Part shown: piece by piece, positions 23,777 to 32,303 of the stretch
Numbering within the stretch: the first letter of the stretch is position 1
Layout: each line of letters opens with the position of its first letter
Source: CBDCUI01 sp965223115
GTDB taxonomy: Bacteria; Pseudomonadota; Gammaproteobacteria; UBA4575
DNA length: 64,000 nt
NCBI GenBank assembly: GCA_965223115.1
Contig: OZ244982.1
Coordinates: forward strand, 2,232,001-2,296,000
Direction: 5' to 3'
Notes under the pieces: generated by a model
Told to the model about the DNA's origin: nothing
Database searches by the model: none
Seen by the model: the letters and a program-made list of their open reading frames with translations, nothing else
Program-made: the position numbers and the translations under genes

Positions 23777-25324
23777 TTAAGACCCATTTCTAGGAATCAA
23801 CAAAGATTTACCTGTCATTGCCTTGGGTTTCTCTATTCCCATAAGCTCTAAAACTGTTGGTGCCACAGCACTTAGGCCTTGACCATTGGCTAAATTCCAC
23901 TTATCTCTATCTATTACCAAACATGGCACTGGATAAGTAGTATGTTGAGTATGTGGTTCACGAGAGATAGGATCCACCATTTCATCACAATTACCATGAT
24001 CTGAAGTAATCACAACAGAGACACCTTTCTTTATTGCGGCTTCAATGACACGACTCACATGTGTATCTAATGCTTCTATTGCCTTTATTATGGAATCTTT
24101 TATTGCTGTATGGCCCACCATATCGCCATTGGCAAAGTTTGTTACGATTAGGGCATATTCATCATTATCAATTGCCTTAATCACTTCATCGGCAATTTCT
24201 TCAGCACTCATTTCGGGTTGCAAATCATACGTTGCCACTTTTGGCGAAGGCACTATTTTACGATCTTCACCTTCGTAAGCATCTTCTGTACCACCATTTA
24301 AGAAATAGGTTACATGTGGATATTTTTCTGTTTCAGCACAATGAAATTGATTTAGACCATGTTGACTCACTATCTCAGCCAAATTAGTTTCTGGTTTACG
24401 CGGTGGAAACACAACAGCACCTAGAAACTCTTTACTGTACTTTGTCATCTTAGTGAGTCGAATAGGCTTATAGTCTGGCCCACGATCAAAAGCACTAAAG
24501 CCTTCTTTAGCAATTGCCTTGCTAAGTTGTCGAGGGCGATCATTGCGAAAATTAAAAAAGAACACCTCCGACTCATCCGTCATAGGTTGAGCACCACCTA
24601 ATATAGTAGGCAAAATAAATTCGTCTGTTTCACCACGCGCATAGGACTTATCAATGGCATCATAGGCATCAACAGCTTTTTCGCCTTTTAAAAGCACTAA
24701 TGCTTGCCATGCTTTTATGGTACGTTCCCAGCGTCGATCTCTGTCCATGGCGTAGTAACGTCCCATTAAAGTGACAATAGCACCGTTTGATTCTTTTAAT
24801 GCAGGCTCAAGTTGTTGGATATATTTCTTTGCACTTTGTGGAGGTGTATCCCGACCATCTGTAATAACATGCAATAAAGGTCTCACTTGTTGCATGCGAC
24901 ACAATTGCAACAGTGCGATGACATGATGGATATGTGAGTGCACACCTCCATCAGACACTAAACCAATTAAATGTATATAGCCTTCTTTTTTCTTTGCGTT
25001 ACTGATCGCACGTAATAAAGGTGACATTTCAAAAAAGCTACCGTCTGCAATGGCATCATTAATGCGAATCAGGTCTTGTTTAATAATCGAGCCACACCCA
25101 ATCGTCATGTGCCCCACTTCAGAATTACCCATTTGACCTGGTGGCAAACCCACGGCCTCTCCAGAGGCTTCCAATACAGTAAGTGGGTGCCTAGAAAAAT
25201 ACTCATCTAGCTTGGGGGTATTGGCTTGTAATATGGCATTATTAGCTTTACTCGGATTCACACCGAAACCATCCAAAATGATGAGCATGGTTCTGTTACG
25301 AAGTGTAAATTTATTATTAGTCAC
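23777..25324 (-). CDS. gpmI: Phosphoglycerate mutase, cofactor-independent
   Basis: Interconverts 3- and 2-phosphoglycerate with two Mn ions. 515 residues, normal length. The phosphorylated Ser is S68 in QMGNSEVGH. Other metal and substrate motifs are LIILDGFG at 15-21, HSHIHH near 128, DGRDTPPQSA near 158, FFNFRNDRPRQ near 258 and TSDHGNCDEM near 448. The frame opens with GTG at 25324; an internal ATG twelve codons later would also leave the domain intact. Downstream of tatC on the same strand. Confidence 0.95.
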   Translation of the reverse strand: MTNNKFTLRNRTMLIILDGFGVNPSKANNAILQANTPKLDEYFSRHPLTVLEASGEAVGLPPGQMGNSEVGHMTIGCGSIIKQDLIRINDAIADGSFFEMSPLLRAISNAKKKEGYIHLIGLVSDGGVHSHIHHVIALLQLCRMQQVRPLLHVITDGRDTPPQSAKKYIQQLEPALKESNGAIVTLMGRYYAMDRDRRWERTIKAWQALVLLKGEKAVDAYDAIDKSYARGETDEFILPTILGGAQPMTDESEVFFFNFRNDRPRQLSKAIAKEGFSAFDRGPDYKPIRLTKMTKYSKEFLGAVVFPPRKPETNLAEIVSQHGLNQFHCAETEKYPHVTYFLNGGTEDAYEGEDRKIVPSPKVATYDLQPEMSAEEIADEVIKAIDNDEYALIVTNFANGDMVGHTAIKDSIIKAIEALDTHVSRVIEAAIKKGVSVVITSDHGNCDEMVDPISREPHTQHTTYPVPCLVIDRDKWNLANGQGLSAVAPTVLELMGIEKPKAMTGKSLLIPRNGS

Positions 25325-25377
25325 AGATCAAAATGTAAAATTATTTATTTACTTACGAGTCTAACAAACTTAAGTAT

Positions 25378-26283
25378 CTATGGAGTATCGGTATCAGGTT
25401 GATCTTTTGAAGAACCAGAATCATCTAACAGTTCTGTCTCATTTAGTTCCACTTCTTGTTGCTCATCAGTTAAAGGTTGAAATCGAGGTTCTTTTTCTTC
25501 CATATTTTCCTCATCAAATACATCTTCTTCAGATGCCAATTTATTTCCGGCTGTAAGACGCGATAAAAACAATCCCAGTTCAAATAAAAACCAAACTGGA
25601 ATGGCTAACAAAACTTGTGAAATAACATCAGGTGGTGTTAATAACATACCAATCACAAATGCTGCAACTATAACGTAAGGCCTTTTTGCGGCAAGCTGAT
25701 CAGGGGTAGTTATTCCTAACTTAACAAGCACCAACGTCACGATTGGCACTTCAAAAGCTATTCCAAATGCTATGAATATTTTTAATACAAAATCTAAATA
25801 GCGGTTGATATCTGTCATTACCGCTACACCTTGAGGTGCAACTTTTGTAAAGAAACCAAATACCAATGGAAATACAATAAAGTACGCAAACGCCATACCT
25901 ACATAAAACAAAAAAGAACTTGAAACAAGAATAGGAAAAACAAGGCGTTGTTCATTTTTATATAAACCAGGCGCAATAAACGCCCATACATGATAAAGAA
26001 TGATTGGAATTGCTATAACAATGCTAAGTAAAAATACAAGTTTAAATGGTGTTAAAAAAGGTGAAGCTACATCGATAGCCACCATCGAGCTACCTTCAGG
26101 CATATGAACTAATAACGGCCCAGCTAAATATGTATACAGCTTATTTGCAAATGGAAATAAACACATAAATATCGCTAACACACTGCCCACAATCCATATG
26201 AGTCTGCTGCGCACTTCGTATAGATGTGATAGAAGAGTCTCTTGAGTATTGTTTATATCAGAAGTTTCTTCAGTCGGCTTCAT
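25378..26283 (-). CDS. tatC: Twin-arginine translocase subunit TatC
   Basis: Polytopic inner-membrane receptor for Tat signal peptides, with six hydrophobic segments. The typical start is ETLLSHLYEVRSRLIW and the LYKNEQR loop follows. Family length is about 250; this one has 301 because of an acidic soluble C-terminal tail of about 50 residues (from about 250, rich in Glu and Asp). Its start overlaps the tatB end by 14 bases. The Tat-exported phosphatase in this window is a probable client. Confidence 0.95.
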   Translation of the reverse strand: MKPTEETSDINNTQETLLSHLYEVRSRLIWIVGSVLAIFMCLFPFANKLYTYLAGPLLVHMPEGSSMVAIDVASPFLTPFKLVFLLSIVIAIPIILYHVWAFIAPGLYKNEQRLVFPILVSSSFLFYVGMAFAYFIVFPLVFGFFTKVAPQGVAVMTDINRYLDFVLKIFIAFGIAFEVPIVTLVLVKLGITTPDQLAAKRPYVIVAAFVIGMLLTPPDVISQVLLAIPVWFLFELGLFLSRLTAGNKLASEEDVFDEENMEEKEPRFQPLTDEQQEVELNETELLDDSGSSKDQPDTDTP

Positions 26284-26644
26284 GCTTTTTTGAATCAGGG
26301 CTTAATGATAGCTCTTGTTGTTTTTTAGATTCGATATGATTTTCAACGGCAGTTATTAATTCTCGATCACTTTCTGGATTTAAATCTTTTTCTATTCCTT
26401 TTTGTGTGTCTTTTAAGATCTCTTTTAGTTCACCTATTTCACCTTGTTGTTTTTTCAATATTTCCTGTAGCTCAGCTGCTTTAATTTCTGATTCGATGTC
26501 TGAACGTACACTGCGTAGAATGCGTCTAGCTTTACCTACCCATCTACCAACCTGTCCAGCTAAAACAGGCAAACGTTCTGGCCCCACTACAAGTAATGCA
26601 ACCACCATCACAATGGTAAGTTCCCAAAACCCAAAATCAAACAT
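26270..26644 (-). CDS. tatB: Twin-arginine translocase subunit TatB
   Basis: Short N-terminal membrane helix (FGFWELTIVMVVALLVVGPERLP) followed by a long amphipathic and charged helical domain. The helix-GPERLP hinge identifies TatB rather than TatA. 124 residues. Middle gene of tatA-tatB-tatC. Confidence 0.93.
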   Translation of the reverse strand: MFDFGFWELTIVMVVALLVVGPERLPVLAGQVGRWVGKARRILRSVRSDIESEIKAAELQEILKKQQGEIGELKEILKDTQKGIEKDLNPESDRELITAVENHIESKKQQELSLSPDSKKHEAD

Positions 26645-26656
26645 TAACTTAAAGGT

Positions 26657-26854
26657 TTAGTCTTTTGATTGTATATTCTCTGTTTCAGATTCTTTTTTTT
26701 CTGTGTTTTCTGAATCAGATTCATCTTTGATTGATTTTTTAAAATTTTTCACTGCACTACCTAAATCGCCACCTATATTGCGTAGTTTCTTAGTGCCAAA
26801 AATCAATACAATAATAAGTAAGACTATAAGTAACTGCCAAGGGCTAATTCCCAT
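26657..26854 (-). CDS. tatA: Twin-arginine translocase subunit TatA
   Basis: 65-residue pore subunit: membrane helix ISPWQLLIVLLIIVLIFG, then the FGTKKLRNIGGDLGSAVKNFKKS amphipathic helix and an acidic tail. Lies between hisE and tatB on the same strand. Confidence 0.95.
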   Translation of the reverse strand: MGISPWQLLIVLLIIVLIFGTKKLRNIGGDLGSAVKNFKKSIKDESDSENTEKKESETENIQSKD

Positions 26855-26892
26855 AATTTATACTCCGATATAATATTTAATATTATTACTAT

Positions 26893-27222
26893 TCAATTTA
26901 CCTTTTTACGCTGTGCTTTTTCTACCAGTCCTGATATTCCAAATCGATTATTAAGTTCTTCCAGCACATTTGCATAACTAGTGTCCCTATATGCAAGTAA
27001 CACCATGCAATGGAACCATAAATCAGCAACCTCATGAATTAAATGCTGTACATCATTTTCTCTTGATGCTTCGATAGTTTCATTGGCTTCCTCGTTAATT
27101 TTATCGAGAATTTTCTCAAGACCAGATTTATATAAACTAGCCACATATGAAGCCTCAGGGTCTGCATTCTTACGCTGCTCTAGAATCTCAGCCAGTACCT
27201 GCAATGTATTATCACTACTCAT
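26893..27222 (-). CDS. hisE: Phosphoribosyl-ATP pyrophosphatase
   Basis: Second step of histidine synthesis: hydrolysis of PR-ATP to PR-AMP. 109 residues of the all-helical MazG-like fold, with EEANETIEASRENDVQHLIHEVADLWFHCMVLL carrying the metal-binding Glu/Asp residues. It stands alone rather than fused to HisI, and no hisI lies between it and hisF, where many relatives carry one. Confidence 0.93.
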   Translation of the reverse strand: MSSDNTLQVLAEILEQRKNADPEASYVASLYKSGLEKILDKINEEANETIEASRENDVQHLIHEVADLWFHCMVLLAYRDTSYANVLEELNNRFGISGLVEKAQRKKVN

Positions 27223-27290
27223 TATATTGACAAATATTTATATGGATCGTTTAGATACTGATCACAGAGTAACACAAGTTATCTCTACCA

Positions 27291-28064
27291 CTACTCTCTC
27301 ACTATAATCCCTTGTGAAGCCATATATTGCTTGGCTTCATGAATGGTATATTCACCAAAATGGAAAATGCTTGCAGCGAGTACAGCCTCTGCCTTGCCTA
27401 TTGTGACGCCTTCAGCCAAGTGTTCCAATGTGCCTACTCCCCCAGAGGCTATAACTGGAATACCGACGGCTTCACTAATGGTTCGAGTTAATTCAAGATC
27501 AAAACCCATCTTGGTGCCATCACGATCCATGCTTGTTAATAAGATTTCACCAGCACCGAGCTCTTCCATTTTTTTAGCCCACTCTATGGCATGAATACCC
27601 GTAGGTTCTCGTCCGCCATGCGTAAAAATTTCCCACTTTAAAGCTTCTCCTTCTTTACTAACTTGCTTGGCATCAATGGCAACCACAATGCACTGTGAGC
27701 CCACTTTATTACTAGCCTGTTTGACCAGTTCAGGATTAAAAACTGCAGCGGTATTGATACCTACTTTATCCGCACCTGCATTTAACATAGTGCGTATATC
27801 TTCAACCTTACGAATACCACCGCCCACAGTTAAAGGGATAAAAACTTCTGCAGCAACTTTTTCTACGATGTGTGCCATCGTATCGCGATTATCAGAACTT
27901 GCCGTAATATCTAAAAAAGTAATTTCATCCGCACCTTCAGCATCATAACGTCTTGCAACTTCTACTGGATCACCCGCATCGCGTATATCAACAAACTTAA
28001 CACCTTTGACAACGCGGCCCGCATCAACATCTAGACAGGGAATGATTCTTTTTACGAGTGGCAT
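27291..28064 (-). CDS. hisF: Imidazole glycerol phosphate synthase, cyclase subunit
   Basis: TIM barrel of 257 residues that closes the imidazole ring with ammonia from HisH. The N-terminal catalytic Asp lies in RIIPCLDVDAGRVVKG, the second catalytic Asp in VVAIDAKQVS, and the phosphate loops are VGGGIRKVED and ASGGVGTLEH. Part of hisB-hisH-hisA-hisF-hisE. Confidence 0.96.
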   Translation of the reverse strand: MPLVKRIIPCLDVDAGRVVKGVKFVDIRDAGDPVEVARRYDAEGADEITFLDITASSDNRDTMAHIVEKVAAEVFIPLTVGGGIRKVEDIRTMLNAGADKVGINTAAVFNPELVKQASNKVGSQCIVVAIDAKQVSKEGEALKWEIFTHGGREPTGIHAIEWAKKMEELGAGEILLTSMDRDGTKMGFDLELTRTISEAVGIPVIASGGVGTLEHLAEGVTIGKAEAVLAASIFHFGEYTIHEAKQYMASQGIIVRE

Positions 28065-28133
28065 ATTTTAATAACTAGCTCTTTAAAAATAGGTTATACA
28101 ATGAAACCTATATTAGACACTGGTTTAGAAAAC

Positions 28134-28871
28134 TTAGGATTGGTATGAGTCTGCTAAATCTTGTGCATGTTTGAGATCAATGGTCTTTTCATACAATGCT
28201 CGACCAACAATGGCACCAATAATTCCTTCTTCATCACATGCACATAAATTTTTGATGTCGTCTTCTGAAGTAACACCACCTGATGCAATAACTGGAATAT
28301 GTATCGAGCTTGCTAAATCTGCTGTCGCTTCTACATTGAGTCCACGCATCATGCCATCCCGACTGATATCAGTGAAAACGATTGCAGCCACACCATCTGC
28401 TTCAAAATGTTGTGCCATATCAATAGCATCGTGATGAGATAACTTAGACCAACCATCGATAGCAACTTTGCCATCTTTCGCATCTAGACCAACAATTATA
28501 TGGCCAGGAAATTCTAAACATAAGTCGTTGACAAAATGCGGAGCACTCACCGCTTTTGTGCCAATAATTACATACTGAACACCCACATCTAAATAAGCCT
28601 GTACAGTATCTTCATCACGAATACCACCTCCAACTTGAATGGGAACATCGGGATGATTAGAGCTAATGGTATGTATGATTTCTGCATTCTTAGGCCCTCC
28701 TGAAGAAGCACCATCCAAATCAACAATGTGCAAGCGCCTTGCGCCCGCAGCTACCCATTGTTCTGCTATAGCAACAGGATCTTCTGAAAACACGGTAACA
28801 TCTTCCATATCACCTTGTCGAAGACGGACACACTTGCCATCTTTGAGGTCAATTGCTGGGATAATTAACAT
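28134..28871 (-). CDS. hisA: ProFAR isomerase
   Basis: Amadori isomerisation in histidine synthesis. 245-residue TIM barrel with the catalytic base D8 in IPAIDLKDGKCVRL, a second catalytic Asp in FTDISRDGMMRG, and phosphate-binding loops VGGGIRDEDT and IASGGVTSEDD. Between hisH and hisF. Confidence 0.96.
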   Translation of the reverse strand: MLIIPAIDLKDGKCVRLRQGDMEDVTVFSEDPVAIAEQWVAAGARRLHIVDLDGASSGGPKNAEIIHTISSNHPDVPIQVGGGIRDEDTVQAYLDVGVQYVIIGTKAVSAPHFVNDLCLEFPGHIIVGLDAKDGKVAIDGWSKLSHHDAIDMAQHFEADGVAAIVFTDISRDGMMRGLNVEATADLASSIHIPVIASGGVTSEDDIKNLCACDEEGIIGAIVGRALYEKTIDLKHAQDLADSYQS

Positions 28872-28890
28872 TATTTATATACTTTAATAC

Positions 28891-29550
28891 TTAGTTAACT
28901 GAGTAGCTACCATCCCATTTCACAAAATTATGAAGTAACTGTAAACCTGGTTTTGCGCTTTTTTCTGGGTGACATTGCATGGCAAAAACATTATCACGCG
29001 CTATAACCGAAGTAAAAGTAACCCCATAGTCAGTAGTACCAGCTATTAGCTGCTCTTCATTACATTGTACAAAATAACTATGTACAAAATAAAAATAGCT
29101 TGAATCTGTAATACCTTCCCATAAAGGATGAGCTTGTTGTTGCTCAATACAGTTCCATCCCATATGAGGGACTTTATAGCTCCCAGCCTTAGAACCAATT
29201 GAAATATGATTACCAAAGTACGTAACATTACCCCCATAAAAAGCCAGACAATCAGTACCGTTATTTTCTTCACTGGTCTGCATCAATACTTGCATACCCA
29301 TACATATACCTAAAAAAGGTTTTTGCCGTGCAGCTGTGATAATTGAATCTTGTAAATCATATTCATACATTGCTGACATACAATCACGCGCAGCACCCTG
29401 GCCGGGGAAAACGACCTTGTCACTTTTTATTATTTCATTAGGATCTGATGTAACAATTACATGATCTGTATTACTAGATACATGCTCAACAGCTTTCGCA
29501 ACAGAGTATAAATTACCCATACCGTAATCAATGATGGCGATTTTACTCAT
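28891..29550 (-). CDS. hisH: Imidazole glycerol phosphate synthase, glutaminase subunit
   Basis: Glutamine amidotransferase that feeds ammonia to HisF. 219 residues. The nucleophile Cys is in FLGICMGMQVL, and the His-Glu pair is in AMQCHPEKS near the C-terminus. The N-terminal DYGMGNLYSVAKA is typical. Confidence 0.96.
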   Translation of the reverse strand: MSKIAIIDYGMGNLYSVAKAVEHVSSNTDHVIVTSDPNEIIKSDKVVFPGQGAARDCMSAMYEYDLQDSIITAARQKPFLGICMGMQVLMQTSEENNGTDCLAFYGGNVTYFGNHISIGSKAGSYKVPHMGWNCIEQQQAHPLWEGITDSSYFYFVHSYFVQCNEEQLIAGTTDYGVTFTSVIARDNVFAMQCHPEKSAKPGLQLLHNFVKWDGSYSVN

Positions 29551-29637
29551 AGCGGTAATATTGCATTTGATTATTTTTGTAAACTTTGGATATTTACTTT
29601 AACAACAATCCGTGCGGTACATTAAAATAAGGATGTG

Positions 29638-30231
29638 TTACAGGCTTCCCTTTGTAGAAGGAATGATACCTTGCATACGCTCATCAGGTTCAATGGCCAT
29701 ACGCACTGCGCGACCAAAAGATTTAAATACTGTCTCAGCGATGTGGTGTGAATTCTCACCACATAAATTATCAATATGTAAAGTTACATTGGCATGATTT
29801 ACAAACCCCTGAAAAAATTCGTGGGTAAGGTCTACATCAAAATCACCTACACGTGCACGTGGAAATTGCACATGAAACTCTAGGCCTGGACGACCTGAAA
29901 AATCAATTACTACGCGTGAAAGTGCTTCATCCAACGGTACATAAGCATGACCATAGCGGCGGATACCCAGCTTATCGCCGAGTGCCTGAGTAAAAGCTTG
30001 TCCCAGAGTAATCCCGATATCTTCAACCGTGTGGTGAGCATCAATTTCAAGATCGCCCTGAGCATCAATATTTAAATCCAACATGCCATGACGAGCGATT
30101 TGATCCAGCATATGATCAAAAAAAGGTAATCCAGTTTTTAAATCAGACGAGCCTTTGCCGTCTAAATTTAGTTGGATCGTAATTTGTGTTTCGTTAGTGT
30201 TGCGTTCAACACTGGCAGTTCGTGAAGTCAC
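29638..30231 (-). CDS. hisB: Imidazoleglycerol-phosphate dehydratase
   Basis: Mn-dependent dehydration step of histidine synthesis. 197 residues, the single-domain form without the histidinol-phosphatase half found in E. coli. The two metal-binding repeats are DAHHTVEDIGITLG and GENSHHIAETVFKSFGRAV. Starts with GTG. First gene of the his block, after dtd. Confidence 0.95.
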   Translation of the reverse strand: MTSRTASVERNTNETQITIQLNLDGKGSSDLKTGLPFFDHMLDQIARHGMLDLNIDAQGDLEIDAHHTVEDIGITLGQAFTQALGDKLGIRRYGHAYVPLDEALSRVVIDFSGRPGLEFHVQFPRARVGDFDVDLTHEFFQGFVNHANVTLHIDNLCGENSHHIAETVFKSFGRAVRMAIEPDERMQGIIPSTKGSL

Positions 30232-30282
30232 AGTAGTGTAAAAGTATCTATGGGGCTGATAAAAAGCTTAATTATTCGTTTG

Positions 30283-30720
30283 CTAAATTTGTAACCAAAA
30301 AGTAACCGGGCCATCATTTATTAAGTGGATTTGCATATCGGCACCAAATTTACCTGCTTTAACTTTAACATATTTCGACTTTAGTGTGTTTAAAAAACAA
30401 TCAAATAACATATTGCCTTGCTCAGGTGGTGCAGCCTGAGAAAAATTTGGCCTTAAACCTTTATTAGTATCTGCTGCAAGTGTGAATTGTGGTACAGCTA
30501 ACACAGAGTTTTTCATCTCTATAACGTTTTTATTCATTTTACCTGCTTCATCGGCAAACACACGATATGCCAACACCTTTTCACTCATACGGCTTACTAT
30601 ATTCATATCATCTTGCTTTTGTATTGCTACAAATAACAAAATTCCATTATCAATTGCTGAATAGACCTCATTGTCTATTTCTACACTTGCACGCAATACA
30701 CGTTGTACGAGAACAATCAA
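30283..30720 (-). CDS. dtd: D-aminoacyl-tRNA deacylase
   Basis: Removes D-amino acids mischarged on tRNA. 145 residues. The Gly-cisPro motif is intact in INDGPVTFWLQ. The other hallmark usually reads SQFTLAADT; here the Ser is Pro (VPQFTLAADTNKG). The natural family start coincides with a TTG codon at 30720, two bases after the pip stop, so translational coupling is likely. Confidence 0.9.
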   Translation of the reverse strand: MIVLVQRVLRASVEIDNEVYSAIDNGILLFVAIQKQDDMNIVSRMSEKVLAYRVFADEAGKMNKNVIEMKNSVLAVPQFTLAADTNKGLRPNFSQAAPPEQGNMLFDCFLNTLKSKYVKVKAGKFGADMQIHLINDGPVTFWLQI

Positions 30721-30722
30721 AG

Positions 30723-31673
30723 TTAGAAACCTATATATTGTCGAGTAGCTCTTATCAGAGCGTCAACGATTTCAGGCTCAGTAGCAGAATGCCCAGAACG
30801 TGGAGCAATAACAAACTTTGCCTGGGGCCACACTTGATGCAAAGCATAAGCTTGCTCTAAGGGGCACACCACATCATAACGTCCGTGAACAATTACACCT
30901 GGTATCTTTGCTAGCACGTTCGCGTTACGCAACAATTGATCTGGCTGCAAAAAAGAATTATTTACAAAATAGTGGCATTCGATGCGTGCTAAACTTAAGG
31001 CAATACTGTCACTGGAAAAATGATCTAGAACGGAAGGTTTGGTTATAAGATTGGATGTGCTGCCTTCCCAAACCGACCAGGCCCGTGCTGCTTCTAATTG
31101 TGAGGCTTTATCATTTGAAGTTAGACGCTTATAAAATGCAGCCACTAAATCATTACGTTCTTCTTCTGGAATCACACTAATATAATGTTGCCAAAGATCA
31201 GGATAGATATAGCTGGCACCATCTTGATAAAACCACTGAATATCACGTGGGCGACACAGAAACACCCCGCGTAATATCAACTCCGTTACTCGACTAGGGT
31301 GTGTCTCGGCATATACAAGTGCAAGAGTAGAACCCCATGAGCCTCCAAATACTAGCCATTTTTCAATGTCTAGATGATCTCTAATGCGTTCAATATCAGC
31401 AATTAAATTTTGTGTAGTGTTCTCACGCAATTCCGCATGCGGAGTGGAACGCCCACAACCACGCTGATCAAATAAGATAATTCGATAATGTTGTGGATCA
31501 AAAAACCTACGTTGAAATTTTTCACACGCCGCACCCGGCCCACCATGCAAAAATAACACTGGCTTACCATCAGGATTACCACTTTCTTCAATCCACAATG
31601 TATGTAATTCACTTACTGCAAGTTGAAACTCATGATATGGGTCAATGGAAGGATAAAACTTAAGTGGTGGCAT
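30723..31673 (-). CDS. pip: Proline iminopeptidase
   Basis: Alpha/beta hydrolase of 316 residues that removes N-terminal proline. The oxyanion region is HGGPGAAC, the nucleophile elbow GGSWGSTLALVYAE (near residue 110), the catalytic Asp in VHGRYDVVCP and the His in SGHSATEPE. Length and the DQRGCGRSTPH motif are typical. Confidence 0.93.
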   Translation of the reverse strand: MPPLKFYPSIDPYHEFQLAVSELHTLWIEESGNPDGKPVLFLHGGPGAACEKFQRRFFDPQHYRIILFDQRGCGRSTPHAELRENTTQNLIADIERIRDHLDIEKWLVFGGSWGSTLALVYAETHPSRVTELILRGVFLCRPRDIQWFYQDGASYIYPDLWQHYISVIPEEERNDLVAAFYKRLTSNDKASQLEAARAWSVWEGSTSNLITKPSVLDHFSSDSIALSLARIECHYFVNNSFLQPDQLLRNANVLAKIPGVIVHGRYDVVCPLEQAYALHQVWPQAKFVIAPRSGHSATEPEIVDALIRATRQYIGF

Positions 31674-31711
31674 AGGTATTTTTAATGATAAGTGATCAAT
31701 TTCGGTATTAG

Positions 31712-32296
31712 TTAACGCTTTTGAGCAACCAGCAGCGCTGTGTCACGTATACCTTGCTTAATATCCCCAACACGACCTAACTCTTGATACACTAATATAT
31801 GCAACGACGAAAATATTTTTAATAGTTCATTACTTTTCAAACGAAAATTTAAACTACGTGGCCCCGTATCACTTACTCTTTCTTTAATAAAAGTTTGATA
31901 AAACAATAAACCATCTGGCTTAAGTGCTGACATAATATTTGTATTGATTTCTCGTTCGAGAAAAAAGCTTACACAAATTACATCAAATGAATTTGGTTCT
32001 GGTGGCTTTTTATGTACATCACGAACAGATGTTATAAGCTTGACTTCATTTTTCTTACTAGCTTGCACAAGTTTATCAATCGCTTGCTCCGATATGTCCC
32101 AAGCATGTGTCGTTAAGCCATGTTGTGCAAGTAAGATTGCATTACCGCCAAGTCCACAAGCCATGTCTAAAGCTGTTCCGGTATTTGGTAACAAATATTG
32201 AAACTCTGCAAGCACATAGGAAGGCTGCACAAACGATTCGTCTACAGTGCTATATATTTGATTCCATTTTTGTTTGCTTGTGTCTTTTATTTTCAC
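31712..32296 (-). CDS. Class I SAM-dependent methyltransferase
   Basis: 194 residues from a GTG start at 32296; the longer TTG-initiated frame would overlap trkH by 35 bases. The SAM-binding loop is ALDMACGLGGNAILLAQHG, followed by the acidic residue at the end of strand 2 (HAWDISEQAIDKL) and FDVICVSFFL as strand 4. It resembles TehB-like tellurite/thiol methyltransferases, but the substrate cannot be told. Just downstream of trkH. Confidence 0.8.
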   Translation of the reverse strand: MKIKDTSKQKWNQIYSTVDESFVQPSYVLAEFQYLLPNTGTALDMACGLGGNAILLAQHGLTTHAWDISEQAIDKLVQASKKNEVKLITSVRDVHKKPPEPNSFDVICVSFFLEREINTNIMSALKPDGLLFYQTFIKERVSDTGPRSLNFRLKSNELLKIFSSLHILVYQELGRVGDIKQGIRDTALLVAQKR

Positions 32297-32303
32297 TATT
32301 AGA

